Origin: JACVRM01 sp963809765
GTDB taxonomy: Bacteria > Actinomycetota > Thermoleophilia > Gaiellales > Gaiellaceae
NCBI GenBank assembly: GCA_963809765.1
Contig: CAWEKT010000001.1
Span: 744,001-808,000 of the forward strand
Reading direction: 5' to 3'
DNA length: 64,000 bases
In this document: piece by piece, positions 16,192-24,649 of the stretch
Layout: each line of letters begins with the position of its first letter
Position numbering within the stretch: position 1 is the first letter of the stretch
Notes under the pieces: model-generated
What the model saw: the letters and a program-made list of their open reading frames with translations, nothing else
Told to the model about the DNA's origin: nothing
The model's database searches: none
Made by a program: the position numbers and the translations under genes

Positions 16192-16971
16192 ATGGCCGAC
16201 GTCGTCGCCGTGCTCGCCGCTGCCGAGCGGCGTGGTGGTCTGCCCCGGCTCGGGGGCATGGCTCGCGCCGAGGGCGTCGTCATCTCGAGCGACCGCTTCT
16301 GGGCCTTCGCGGGCACGGACGGTTCGCTCCGCGAGGGAACGCTCAGCCACAATCGCCGGCTGGCCTCGGTGCCGCTGCTGCGCGGGCTCGCCCGCCTGGC
16401 CGCCTCGCTGACCCCGCTCTTCCGCGGCAATGGCGTCGCGCGGCGCGGCGAGCGGTGGCTGCTGGCGCTCGCGCTGGTCGTCCCGTTCGGCTTCGTCTTC
16501 GTGCCGGCGCGCCTGGGCACCGTGCTCGGCATCGTGCTGACGCTGGCGCTGCTGGCCTGGCTGTTCCGCGGGCGCACGCGTGCGCTGCACGGCGCCGAGC
16601 ATCGTGCGATCGCCGCAGTCGAGGAGGGGCGCCTGCTGGCGACGTGGGCGGGGGCGGCGCGCCCGACGAGGTTCGCGCGCCGCTGCGGGACGAACTTCGC
16701 CGCCCTCGTGCTGCCGGTCGCCACCCTGGCCGACAGGCTCTGGCCGCTGCCGACCGCCGTGCTCACGCCCGTGCTGATCGCGCTGCTCTCGCTCGCGCTG
16801 ACGATGGAGCTGTGGCGGGTGGTGCAGGCCTCCGAGCGCCTGCCGGCCCGGCTGCTGCTGCTGCCGGGGCTGGGGCTCCAACGGCTCACAACCGGCGAGC
16901 CGAGGCTCGACGAGACGCGCGTCGCCCTGCGGGCCGCGGCGTCCGTGCTGCGCCGCGAGCTCGCGGACTGA
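16192..16971 (+). CDS. DUF1385 family membrane protein
   Basis: 259 residues. The N-terminal part has the family run GGLPRLGGMARAEGVVI and the following RFWAFAG. Two hydrophobic blocks (LALALVVPFGFVFVPARLG and VLGIVLTLALLAWLF) precede the conserved HGAEHRAIAAVEEGR and, later, RRCGTNFAALVLPVA. His and Glu in HGAEH suggest metal binding, and the family is described as predicted metal-dependent. The function is unknown. The gene stands alone between the terminator at 16146 and the hairpin at 16994. Confidence 0.8.
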   Translation: MADVVAVLAAAERRGGLPRLGGMARAEGVVISSDRFWAFAGTDGSLREGTLSHNRRLASVPLLRGLARLAASLTPLFRGNGVARRGERWLLALALVVPFGFVFVPARLGTVLGIVLTLALLAWLFRGRTRALHGAEHRAIAAVEEGRLLATWAGAARPTRFARRCGTNFAALVLPVATLADRLWPLPTAVLTPVLIALLSLALTMELWRVVQASERLPARLLLLPGLGLQRLTTGEPRLDETRVALRAAASVLRRELAD

Positions 16972-16993
16972 TCCTCGGGGCAGTCGCAGGACC

Positions 16994-17020
16994 GAGTTAG
17001 TGGCTGTCAGCCACTAACTC
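16994..17020. terminator. 12-bp perfect hairpin between DUF1385 and the Pro-rich gene
   Basis: GAGTTAGTGGCT and AGCCACTAACTC pair perfectly around a GTC loop, 22 bases after the DUF1385 stop. It is less GC-rich than the other hairpins here and is followed by TTCGCGCTCT, not a true T-run. It is probably a terminator; an operator for the next gene is possible. Confidence 0.6.
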
Positions 17021-17101
17021 TTCGCGCTCTCGCGTCAGGAGTGTCGCTGTTCGAGGGACCGGGGTTTGAGACCGCCGCCGTCCTGGAACGTCACCCATCG
17101 G

Positions 17102-18250
17102 ATGGAGCGGGTTGCGCTTCGGCGTGCTGCGGCCGTTGTCGGTTTGCTCGTGCTCGGCTCGGCCGGGTTCGGGGCGGCGCTGCGTGCGCCGGTTGCGCTC
17201 GCCGGCGTGGAGACGCTGACTTCGAGTCTCGCCGCCATTACCGCGACCCTGCCGGGCGTCACCGTGACGGCGCCGACGCCGCCGCTGCCGACCACAACGC
17301 CGCCGCTGCCGACCACAACGCCGCCGCTGCCGACCACGACGCCGCCGCCGTTGCCGCCGCCGCCGACCTCGACCACGCTGCCGAAGCTGCCGGTGCCGCC
17401 GCTCGCGCCGACGACGACGGTGCCGAGCCTGCCGCTCCCCACGACGACCGCGCCCCTGCCTCCGACGACCACGGTCGGTCTCCCGTCGCTGCCGAAGCCG
17501 CCGGGCCTACCGCCCGTCACCACGCCGCCCGCTCCCTCCCCGCCGAGCCCGACCGTGCCGTCCCCGCCGGGCCCGACCGTGCCGTCCCCGCCGGCCCCGA
17601 GCGTTCCGTCCCCGCCGGCCCCGACCGTGCCGCTCCTCTCGCCGGGCAGGACGACGACTGCGTCGGCCACCGGGTCTGCGGGCGGTGGCGGCTCGCCCGG
17701 GCAGACGGGTGGGTCCGGCGCTGCCAGCCGAAACGCGGCCGCTGCCGTGGGCGCTGACGGCTTGGCTGCGGCCGCAGTCGCCGCCGGGCTGCGGTTCGCG
17801 CCGGGCACGCAGGCCGAGCTGCGCACCGCGCTGGCGAGCCCGTCGGGGCTCCAGCGTGCGCGGGCGGTCGAGCTGGCGCTCGTCCGCGCCGGGATCACGC
17901 CCGAGCAACTGCGGGTCGCGGCCACGACCTCGCCCGGTCTCGCCGCCTTCTACGAGGGCATCCGCCGGGCGCTCGCCGGCGGCGGCGCGGCGAACGGCGA
18001 CGTCCGCGTCTGGCCCGACTCCGGGGTCGCCGAAGGCCTGTCGACGACCGGCTCCCGCTACCTGGCGCTCAGTCTCTTCGCGATCGCGATCGTGCTGGCC
18101 GTAGCGGTTGCACCGCGGCTGGTGATCGCCGCGCACACGCGCTCCGAAGGGGTGCGCCGGCAGCTCGTCCGCGAGGCGCTCTTCGTCGGCCTCGCGGCCG
18201 TGGCGGCCTGCCTCTTCCTCGCCGCTCTGCTGCTCCGCGCTACGACGTAG
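17102..18250 (+). CDS. Proline/threonine-rich exported membrane protein
   Basis: About 382 residues from ATG 17102. An N-terminal hydrophobic signal (AAAVVGLLVLGSAGFGAAL) is followed by some 140 residues of low-complexity repeats: PPLPTTT copies, then VPSPPGPT/VPSPPAPT copies. A small folded helical region comes next (FAPGTQAELRTALASPSG; GITPEQLRVAATTSPGLAAF). Two membrane helices end the protein (YLALSLFAIAIVLAVAVA and EALFVGLAAVAACLFLAALL). The repeat region looks like a rigid cell-wall-spanning stalk, which is inference. Its stop overlaps the convergent fumarylacetoacetase stop by eleven bases. Confidence 0.7.
   Translation: MERVALRRAAAVVGLLVLGSAGFGAALRAPVALAGVETLTSSLAAITATLPGVTVTAPTPPLPTTTPPLPTTTPPLPTTTPPPLPPPPTSTTLPKLPVPPLAPTTTVPSLPLPTTTAPLPPTTTVGLPSLPKPPGLPPVTTPPAPSPPSPTVPSPPGPTVPSPPAPSVPSPPAPTVPLLSPGRTTTASATGSAGGGGSPGQTGGSGAASRNAAAAVGADGLAAAAVAAGLRFAPGTQAELRTALASPSGLQRARAVELALVRAGITPEQLRVAATTSPGLAAFYEGIRRALAGGGAANGDVRVWPDSGVAEGLSTTGSRYLALSLFAIAIVLAVAVAPRLVIAAHTRSEGVRRQLVREALFVGLAAVAACLFLAALLLRATT
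17279..17341 (+). repeat. Three tandem 21-bp units inside the Pro-rich gene
   Basis: The unit CCGCCGCTGCCGACCACAAC plus G occurs twice exactly and a third time with one change, encoding PPLPTTT each time. Near-identity at DNA level suggests recent duplication. Confidence 0.8.
17555..17626 (+). repeat. Three tandem 24-bp units inside the Pro-rich gene
   Basis: Units of the form GTGCCGTCCCCGCCGG followed by SCCCGASC encode VPSPPGPT or VPSPPAPS/T. A partial copy precedes them at 17537-17554. They extend the same stalk-like region. Confidence 0.75.
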
Positions 18251-19439
18251 TCGCAGCCGGCAGGATCCTGCCGCTCACGGAGCCGAGCTCGAACCCGCCC
18301 GGCCCGCTCGTCCGCCCCCGCAGGACGATCTCGTCGCCGTCCTCGAGGAACGTCCGCGTGATCCCGCCGGCGAGCTCGAGCGGGTCGGCGCCGTTCCAGG
18401 TCAGCTCGATCAGGCTGCCCCGGCTGTCGCGCCCCTCGCCCGAGATCGTGCCGGAGGCGAGCAGGTCACCTGTCCGCAGCGAGGCCCCGTTCGACGTCAG
18501 GTGGGCGATCTGCTGGTCGAGCGTCCAGTACAGGTTCCGTGCGTTCGTGCGGGCGATCACCTCGCCGGCAGCGCCCTGCGGGCCGCAGCTCGACCTCGAG
18601 CTCGAGGTCCCACACGGTCGGACGCTCGACGCGGAGGTGGGGGAGCGGCTCGGGCCTCTGCTCCTGGGCCTCCGTGAGCCAGGGCTCGAGCGCGTCGAGC
18701 GGCGTGACCCAGCAGGCGATCGACGTCGCGAACGACTTGCCCAGGAACGGGCCGAGCGGCTGGTACTCCCACGCCTGGATGTCGCGCGCGCTCCAGTCGT
18801 TGACGAGCACGACGCCGAAGACGTGCTCGCGCGCGTCGCCGGCGGGCACCGGCAGCCCGAGCTCGCTCGGCGTCCCGATCACGGCCCCGAGCTCGAGCTC
18901 GATGTCGAGGCGGGCCGGAGGGCCGGAAGATCGGGCTTGCCGCATCGGGTGGCTTGACCTGACCGCTGGGACGCACGATCGGCGTCCCGCTCGGCACCAC
19001 CGTCCCGGCGCGTCCGTGGTAGCCGACCGGCAGGTGGAGCCAGTTCGGCAGCAGCGGCTCGGCGTCGGGGCGAAAGAGCCGCCCGAGGTTCTCCGCGTGT
19101 GCACGGGACGAGTAGAAGTCGACGTAGTCGGCGACCTCGAACGGCAGCGACGGGGTCGTGCTCGCAAGGGGAGTGCAGCGCAGGCTCGATCCGGTCGCGC
19201 TCGGCTGCGAGCAGCTCCTGGATGCGGGCCCGGGTCGCCTGCCAAACCTCGCGGCCCGCGGCCATGAAGCGGTTGAGCGACCCGGTGGCGAAGAGCTGCG
19301 GGTCGGCGTCGACGAGGCCGGTCGAGGCCAGCAGCGCGAGGTCGAGCACCGACTCCTCGACGGCGACGACCACCCGCGGCCCGCCGCCGGGGAGCGCGCA
19401 GACGCCGTACGGCAGGTGCGGGTGCGCGGCAGCGCTCAC
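18240..19439 (-). CDS. fahA: Fumarylacetoacetase (three frameshifts)
   Basis: Corrected length about 398 residues. The N-terminal domain has HLPYGVCALPGGG and ARIQELLAAERD. The catalytic domain has DYVDFYSSRAHAENLGRLFR, LHLPVGYHGRAGTVVPSGT, VFGVVLVNDWSARDIQAWEY and PLGPFLGKSFATSI, all classic for the enzyme that splits fumarylacetoacetate in the last step of tyrosine/homogentisate breakdown. Extra bases near 19160, 18945 and 18580 break the frame; removing all three gives one continuous enzyme. GTG 19439 overlaps the stop of the upstream gene, so the two form an operon. No other homogentisate genes are in the window. Confidence 0.85.
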
Positions 19440-20196
19440 GCCGGCAGCATGCCCAGGCCGCGCAGCTCGCCGACCGGCTCGAAGAAGCTGCAGCTCCCGA
19501 TCGAGACGAAGAGCTCGCGGCGCACCCGCGCGACCTCATCGGCGGTCGCGACGCGGTCGCGCCAGCCGAAACGAGCCGACGTCCAGGGTGAAGGCGGCGG
19601 TATCGCGCTCGTCGAGCGCCTCCTCCTCGTCGCCGAAGACGACGGCTGCGAGCAGGTTGAGAAAGCCGTGCTCGCCGTTCGTCCGCACGGCGTGGTGGAG
19701 GCCTGCGGTCGCCTTGAACGGGAGCCCGACGCGGCGGCACTCCTTCACGAACTCTGCGAGTTCGGACGTCGTGGGGACGTGTGCGCCGCCGCAGCGGATC
19801 TTGGCACGAACGCTGTGCTCCGACAGTCGTGCGAGCCCGCGCGGCGGACAGCTCCTTCGACGTAGACCTCCAGTCGAGATCCCAGCGGTTGCGCTACCTG
19901 GAAGTTCCTGCCGACCTCAAGTGCCTCGATGCGTGAGTCGTCTAGCTCCAGTGCGTGAGCCGTTCTCCTGACGGACGACGGAGAGACGCGGTGGCTCCGC
20001 GGCCGGCAGCTCATCGACCGCCGACGCCGGACACCACGAAACGCTTGACCATCCAGCCGGCGTCGCTCGCCAGCGCCGCCTCGTGGTCGGCCAGCGCCTC
20101 GTCGAGCGGCAGCTGCGCCGGCGGGAACATCGGCGCATGGTCGATCAGCTCCGAGAGGAGCGCGACGCGGGCGTCGGTGACCTGTCCGGCCGGCAC
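19436..20196 (-). CDS. Conserved protein of unknown function upstream of fahA (about four frameshifts)
   Basis: From GTG 20196 the frame reads QVTDARVALLSELIDHAPMF and AALASDAGWMVKRFVVSGVG. Later segments in other frames read EALEVGRNFQVAQPLG, RAKIRCGGAHVPTTSELAEF, GLPFKATAGLHHAVRTNGEH and LFVSIGSCSFFEPVGELRGL. Four shifts (near 20020, 19955, 19840 and 19570) join them into about 252 residues ending in an overlap with fahA. The KATAGLHHAVR stretch has paired His and a Lys and may be a binding site. I do not recognise the family. Coupling to fahA suggests an accessory role in aromatic amino acid breakdown. Confidence 0.55.
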
Positions 20197-20259
20197 CGCC
20201 GCAGCCTACGCAGCCGCCCGCCCGTTGACGCTCGCAAAGCGACTTGCTGTCATGGAGCG

Positions 20260-21027
20260 ATGGCTCGACGGACGCTGCCCCACGCGCTGACGCTCGCCGT
20301 GCTCGCGGCGGCCGCCGGGCTCGTGCTCGGCGCGGCCGTCGCCGGCGGCGCGCCCGTCGTCAAGCGGCCGCCGTGGCTCGTGCTGGCCCAGGAGTGCCTG
20401 ACACCGGCCGAGGAGCAGAAGCTCGTCGGCTTTCGCGCGTCGGACGGGACGCGGCTTGCCGGCGTCGTCCTCGGCCGCGGCCGCACCGGGATCGTGCTCG
20501 TCCACGGCTCGCGCAGCAGCTTCTGCGAGTGGATCGGCTACGCCCGCCACCTCGCGCGCACGGCGCGGGTGATCGCGCTCGATCTCCGCGGCTCGGGCTC
20601 GTCCTACCCGGCGCCGAGGGAGGCGGACGTGTCGCGCTACGAGCGGGACGTGCTCGCCGCAACCGCAGAGCTCCGCCGGCGCGGTTCCACCCGCATCTTC
20701 ACCGTCGGCTCGTCCCAGGGCGCCGGGGTTGTCCTGATCGCAGCGCCGCTGCAGAAGCTGGCCGGCGTGGTCGCGCTGTCGGCGCCTGCCTCGACCGGCT
20801 GGTTCGACACCGTGGGCGCGGTCCGCCGCAGCAAGGTGCCCGTGCTCTTCGCCGCCTCCCGCAACGACCGCAACTTCGGTCCAGACGCCCGCGCGCTCTA
20901 CGCCGCCTCGCGCTCGGCGCACAAGCGTCTGCTCGTGGTCGCCGGCGCCGGCCACGGGTCGGGCCTGCTGGAGGAGCGGAAGCCGGCCGCGGCCGTGCGC
21001 GCGTTCCTCGCAAACCCGCGCGGCTGA
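20260..21027 (+). CDS. Exported alpha/beta hydrolase
   Basis: 255 residues. The N-terminus is a basic-hydrophobic signal or anchor (ALTLAVLAAAAGLVLGAAVA). The hydrolase core has VLVHGSRSSF, then a serine elbow VGSSQGAG, a late Asp region and the His in GAGHGSGLL. Substrate unknown. ATG 20260 is preferred because it precedes the signal directly; an overlapping out-of-frame ATG lies at 20252. The gene is divergent from the fahA operon and convergent with the proline-racemase-type gene; their stops are five bases apart. Confidence 0.75.
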   Translation: MARRTLPHALTLAVLAAAAGLVLGAAVAGGAPVVKRPPWLVLAQECLTPAEEQKLVGFRASDGTRLAGVVLGRGRTGIVLVHGSRSSFCEWIGYARHLARTARVIALDLRGSGSSYPAPREADVSRYERDVLAATAELRRRGSTRIFTVGSSQGAGVVLIAAPLQKLAGVVALSAPASTGWFDTVGAVRRSKVPVLFAASRNDRNFGPDARALYAASRSAHKRLLVVAGAGHGSGLLEERKPAAAVRAFLANPRG

Positions 21028-21031
21028 GCCT

Positions 21032-22081
21032 CTAACCCGCCTCCTGCTCGTCGAGGCCGCTGACGCCCCACGTGTCGGCGAGCAGGTAGCCCTCCGGAAA
21101 CGGGTCGGTCGGGTCGACGATCAGCTGCGAGAACCCGGTGATCCAGGCGCTGCCTCGGATCGCCGGCACAACCGCCGGCCGCCCGCCGACGGTGGTCTCG
21201 GAGACGATGCGCCCCTCGAACGTCGAGCCGAGCGGTGAGGCGTGCGTCATCGCGTCTCCGGCGGACATGAGGCCGCGTGCGTGCAGCACGGCCATCCGCG
21301 CCGACAGGCCCGTGCCGGTCGCCGAGCGGTCGAGGCGCCCGGGCGCGACCACGACGGCGTTGCGGGAGACTGCGCCGACGCCCTGCCACGGCCCGGCGAG
21401 CTGGACGATGCTGACCCCGGCGACCTCGGGCAGCTCGGGGTGGACGGGCGAGAGCTGCTCGCGGGCAGCCGCCCGAACCTGCTCGCCGGCGATCGACAGG
21501 TCGCGCGCCTCGTGCGGCTCGAGCGCGAAGCCGAGCGCGGCGGCGTCGGCGATCGCGTACCACATGCCGCCGTAGGCGACGTCCACCGAGATCGTGCCGA
21601 GGCCCTCGACCTCGAGCTCGGCATCCAGGCGGTCGGCGAACGAGGCGACGTTGGTCAGCTCCACGCTCTCGCAGCGGCCGTCGCGGCAGGTCGCGCGCGC
21701 CTCCACGACGCCGCCCGGTGCTTCGAGCCGGACGACGGTCTCGGGCTCGGCCATGGGCAGCATCCCCGTCTCGAGCAGCACCGTCACGGTGCAGATCGCA
21801 TTGGAGCCCGACATGGCCGGGTACTCCGTCGGCTCCATGATGATGAAGCCGGCGTCGCAGTCGGGCCGGGTCGCCGGCACGACGAGGTTGGCGTGGCACG
21901 CGACGCTGCCGCGCGGCTCGCGCAGGAGCAGGCGGCGCAGCGAGTCACCCTCGGAGCGGAGCGTCTGCATCTGCTCGTAGACCGTGGCGCCCGCCGGAGG
22001 GAGGACGCCGCCGACCACGACGTTGCCGATCTCGCCGCCTGCGTGGCAGCCGACGACGCTGACGACGCGGCGCGCGCGCAT
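21032..22081 (-). CDS. Proline racemase superfamily protein, Ser/Thr active-site variant
   Basis: 349 residues covering the whole family fold, starting CHAGGEIGNVVVGG. The two catalytic positions differ from proline racemase: the first loop is YPAMSGSNAIC, with Ser where racemases have Cys, and the second is DRSATGTGLSAR, with Thr where they have Cys. Family members with Cys/Cys are racemases or epimerases; Thr at the second position is typical of trans-3-hydroxy-L-proline dehydratases. The Ser/Thr pair leaves the reaction open, but a hydroxyproline or related imino acid is a likely substrate. It is divergent from xdhC. Confidence 0.82.
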   Translation of the reverse strand: MRARRVVSVVGCHAGGEIGNVVVGGVLPPAGATVYEQMQTLRSEGDSLRRLLLREPRGSVACHANLVVPATRPDCDAGFIIMEPTEYPAMSGSNAICTVTVLLETGMLPMAEPETVVRLEAPGGVVEARATCRDGRCESVELTNVASFADRLDAELEVEGLGTISVDVAYGGMWYAIADAAALGFALEPHEARDLSIAGEQVRAAAREQLSPVHPELPEVAGVSIVQLAGPWQGVGAVSRNAVVVAPGRLDRSATGTGLSARMAVLHARGLMSAGDAMTHASPLGSTFEGRIVSETTVGGRPAVVPAIRGSAWITGFSQLIVDPTDPFPEGYLLADTWGVSGLDEQEAG

Positions 22082-22117
22082 GCTGCGCGACCCTACTCCG
22101 ACAGTACGCTTGGCGGC

Positions 22118-23186
22118 ATGAGGGACATTGCGCGCGAGGTCGAGCGCTGGCTCGAGCGTGGCGACGACCGCCTCGCGATCGCCACCGTGGTGGCTGCTCG
22201 CGGCTCGGCGCCTCGCCCGCTCGGCTCGAAGCTGGCCATCTCGCAGCAGGGCGAGCTCGCAGGCTCGGTGTCAGGGGGCTGCGTGGAGAGCGACGTCGCC
22301 GAGCGGGCCCGTGAGCTGCTCGCCGGCGCGGACGGCGGGCTCGTCACCTACGGCATCTCCGACGACCAGGCGTGGTCGGTGGGGCTGCCGTGCGGCGGGG
22401 AGATCGACGTGTTCCTCGACCCCGTCGCCGAGGCCGCCGACCGGCAGTTCGTCGAGCGGCTGCTCCGCGTCGTGGAGGGCGACGAGCGCGGCGTCCTCTT
22501 CACCGTCGTCGAGGGGGAAGGACAGGGTGCCCAGCTGCTCGCGCTGGACAGCGGCGAGACTGCCGGCGCCGGCCCAGCTCGAGCTGGCCGGCGAGGTGCC
22601 GCAGCTCGTGCGCGAGGGCCGAAACCAGCTGCTCGAGCTGGAGGGCCGAAAGGTCTTTGCCGAGGTCTACGGGCCGCCCTTCCGGCTCCTGGTCTACGGC
22701 GCCGTGGATACCGCGGAGGCGCTGTGCGCGCTCGCCGCGCCGCTCGGCTGGCGAACGATCGTCGCCGACGCCCGCGCCCGCTTCGCCACGCCCGAGCGCA
22801 TCCCGAGCGCCGACCAGGTCGAGGTCGGCTGGCCCGACGAGGTGCTCGCGCGGGTCGAGCCCGACTACGCCACGGCGATCGTCGTCCTCACCCACGACGA
22901 CAAGTTCGACATCCCGCTCCTGAAGGCAGCCGTCGAGACGGAGGCGCTCTACATCGGTGCGCTCGGCTCCCGGCGGAACCAGGCCCGCCGGCGCGAGCGC
23001 CTGCTCGAGGAGGGTGTCGGCGAGGAGGCACTCGCCCGCATCCACGGGCCTGCGGGACTGGATCTCGGCGGCGGCTCGCCGGCCGAGACGGCCCTGTCGA
23101 TCCTCGGCGAGATCGTCGCCGTGCGCGCCGGTCGCAGCGGCGGCAGCCTGAGGGCGTCCTCCGGCCGCATCCACGCGGCGGCGTAA
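22118..23186 (+). CDS. XdhC/CoxI family molybdenum-enzyme maturation factor (one frameshift)
   Basis: Corrected length 355 residues. The N-terminal XdhC/CoxI domain has ATVVAARGSAPRPLGSKLAI, GSVSGGCVESDV and GLPCGGEIDVFLDP. The C-terminal Rossmann domain has LLVYGAVDTAEALCALAAPL, VVLTHDDKFDIPLL and YIGALGSRRNQARRRERL. One extra base near 22565 separates the two. The family inserts the sulfurated molybdenum cofactor into xanthine-dehydrogenase-type enzymes, which fits the molybdenum hydroxylase operon starting about 100 bases downstream, beyond a hairpin. Confidence 0.87.
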
Positions 23187-23203
23187 CACGTCGGTCCGCG
23201 GGT

Positions 23204-23229
23204 GAGGGACAGGATGAATCCTGTCCCTC
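23204..23229. terminator. 12-bp perfect hairpin between xdhC and the Cox-type operon
   Basis: GAGGGACAGGAT and ATCCTGTCCCTC pair perfectly around a GA loop, 17 bases after the XdhC stop, followed by GGTCTTGC. It probably ends the xdhC transcript and leaves the molybdenum hydroxylase genes to their own promoter between here and 23290. Confidence 0.65.
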
Positions 23230-23289
23230 GGTCTTGCAGGTCTGCCGAGGGCGTCTGGCTGGGTTCGGTGTTGCGATATAAGACGCGCC

Positions 23290-24151
23290 ATGCTGCTTCG
23301 GGAGGTCGAGTACGCGCGCCCGGCCTCCGTCGACGACGCAGTGCGGCTGCTCGGCGCGAACCCCGATGCGCGAGCGCTCGCCGGCGGGCAGACGCTGGTC
23401 AACGTGATGAAGGCTCGTGCTGCTGCGCCAGAGCTGCTGGTCGATCTCAACGCCATCGAGGAGCTCCGCGGCATCAGCGTCAGCAGCGACGGCGGCCTCG
23501 AGCTCGGCGCGATGGCGACGTACGCCTCGCTGCTTCCGCTCGCCGGAGGTGCAGTCGACGCGGCCGGTGATCGCGGAGGTGGCCGGCATGATCGCCGACG
23601 TCCAGGTGCGCAACCGCGGGACGATCGGCGGCAACGTCTGCACCGGCGACCCCACCAACCACTTCCCGCCGCTGATGGTCGCGCTCGGCGCGACGATGAC
23701 CGTGCGGGGCGCAGACGGCGAGCGCCAGGTGCCTGCAGAGGAGTTCTTCCTCGGCGTCTACATGACCGCAGCCGGTCCGGGCGAGCTGCTCACGCGCATC
23801 TCGATACCGGCGCCCGACGGGCAGGCGGACGGCTTCGCGGTCGTGCCGATCGGCAAGGACGGGACGCCGATCGTCTCGGCCGCCGCGTGCGTCCGCGCCA
23901 ACGGCTCGATCGAGTCGGCGCGCGTGGCCGTCGGCTGCGTCGACGCCGTCCCGGTCCGCCTCTCGGCGCTCGAGTCGCGGCTCGCGGGCAGCGGCAGCGC
24001 CGAGTCGGAGCTGCGCGAGGCGGCGCGCGACGCCGGCGCCGACCTCGACCCGCCGGCAGACGTCCACGCCTCTGCCGACTACCGGCGCCACCTGGCCGAG
24101 GTGGTCGCCACCAGGGCAGTCGCCCGCGCAGCGAAAGGAGCCCGCCAGTGA
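23290..24151 (+). CDS. Molybdenum hydroxylase FAD-binding subunit (CoxM-like, one frameshift)
   Basis: Corrected length 286 residues. The FAD-binding motifs of the CoxM/CutM family are present: ALAGGQTLVNVMKARA early and RNRGTIGGNVCTGDPTNHFP in the middle. One extra base near 23553 breaks the frame. The subunit carries FAD and passes electrons from the iron-sulfur subunit to the acceptor. The order medium-small-large with overlaps (GTGA, then TTGA) is the standard operon of this enzyme class. Confidence 0.87.
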
Positions 24152-24649
24152 CCGTGTCGCCCGTGCGCAGCGCGTTCGTCACCGTCGACGTCAACGGCAC
24201 GAGCTACGAGCGCGAGGTCGACGCGCGCAGGCTGCTCGTCCACTTCCTGCGCGACGACCTCGACCTGACCGGCACGCACATCGGCTGCGACACCGGCAAC
24301 TGCGGGGCCTGCACCGTGCTCGTCGAACGGCGAGGCGATGAAGTCCTGCATGGTGCTCGCGATCCAGGCGGACGGCGCCGAGATCACGACCGTCGAGGGC
24401 CTGGCCGGCGACGGCGAGCTGACGCCGCTGCAGCAGGCGTTCTCGGCCCACCACGCCCTGCAGTGCGGCTACTGCACGCCGGGGATGCTGCTCAGCGCCA
24501 CCTACCTCCTCCGCCACAACCCGCAGCCGACCGAGGACGAGATCCGCAAGGCGATCCAGGGGAACATCTGCCGCTGCACCGGCTACGTGAACATCGTCGA
24601 GGCGATCTCCGCCGCAGCCGGCGGGGGCGCAGAGGGGAGCGCCGCTTGA
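24148..24649 (+). CDS. Molybdenum hydroxylase [2Fe-2S] subunit (CoxS-like, one frameshift)
   Basis: About 166 residues. The plant-ferredoxin-type cluster motif HIGCDTGNCGACTVLV and the C-terminal cluster motif LQCGYCTPGM with GNICRCTGYVNIVEAI are both complete. One extra G near 24328 shifts the frame just after the first cluster; removing it gives VNGEAMKSCMVLAIQADG. The subunit relays electrons from molybdenum to FAD. GTG 24148 overlaps the CoxM stop and is preceded by AAAGGAG. Confidence 0.88.

Noticed and set aside
17279..17626. Regular short repeats that might suggest a CRISPR array
   Set aside because: Repeats are adjacent with no unique spacers and encode proline-rich protein in frame.
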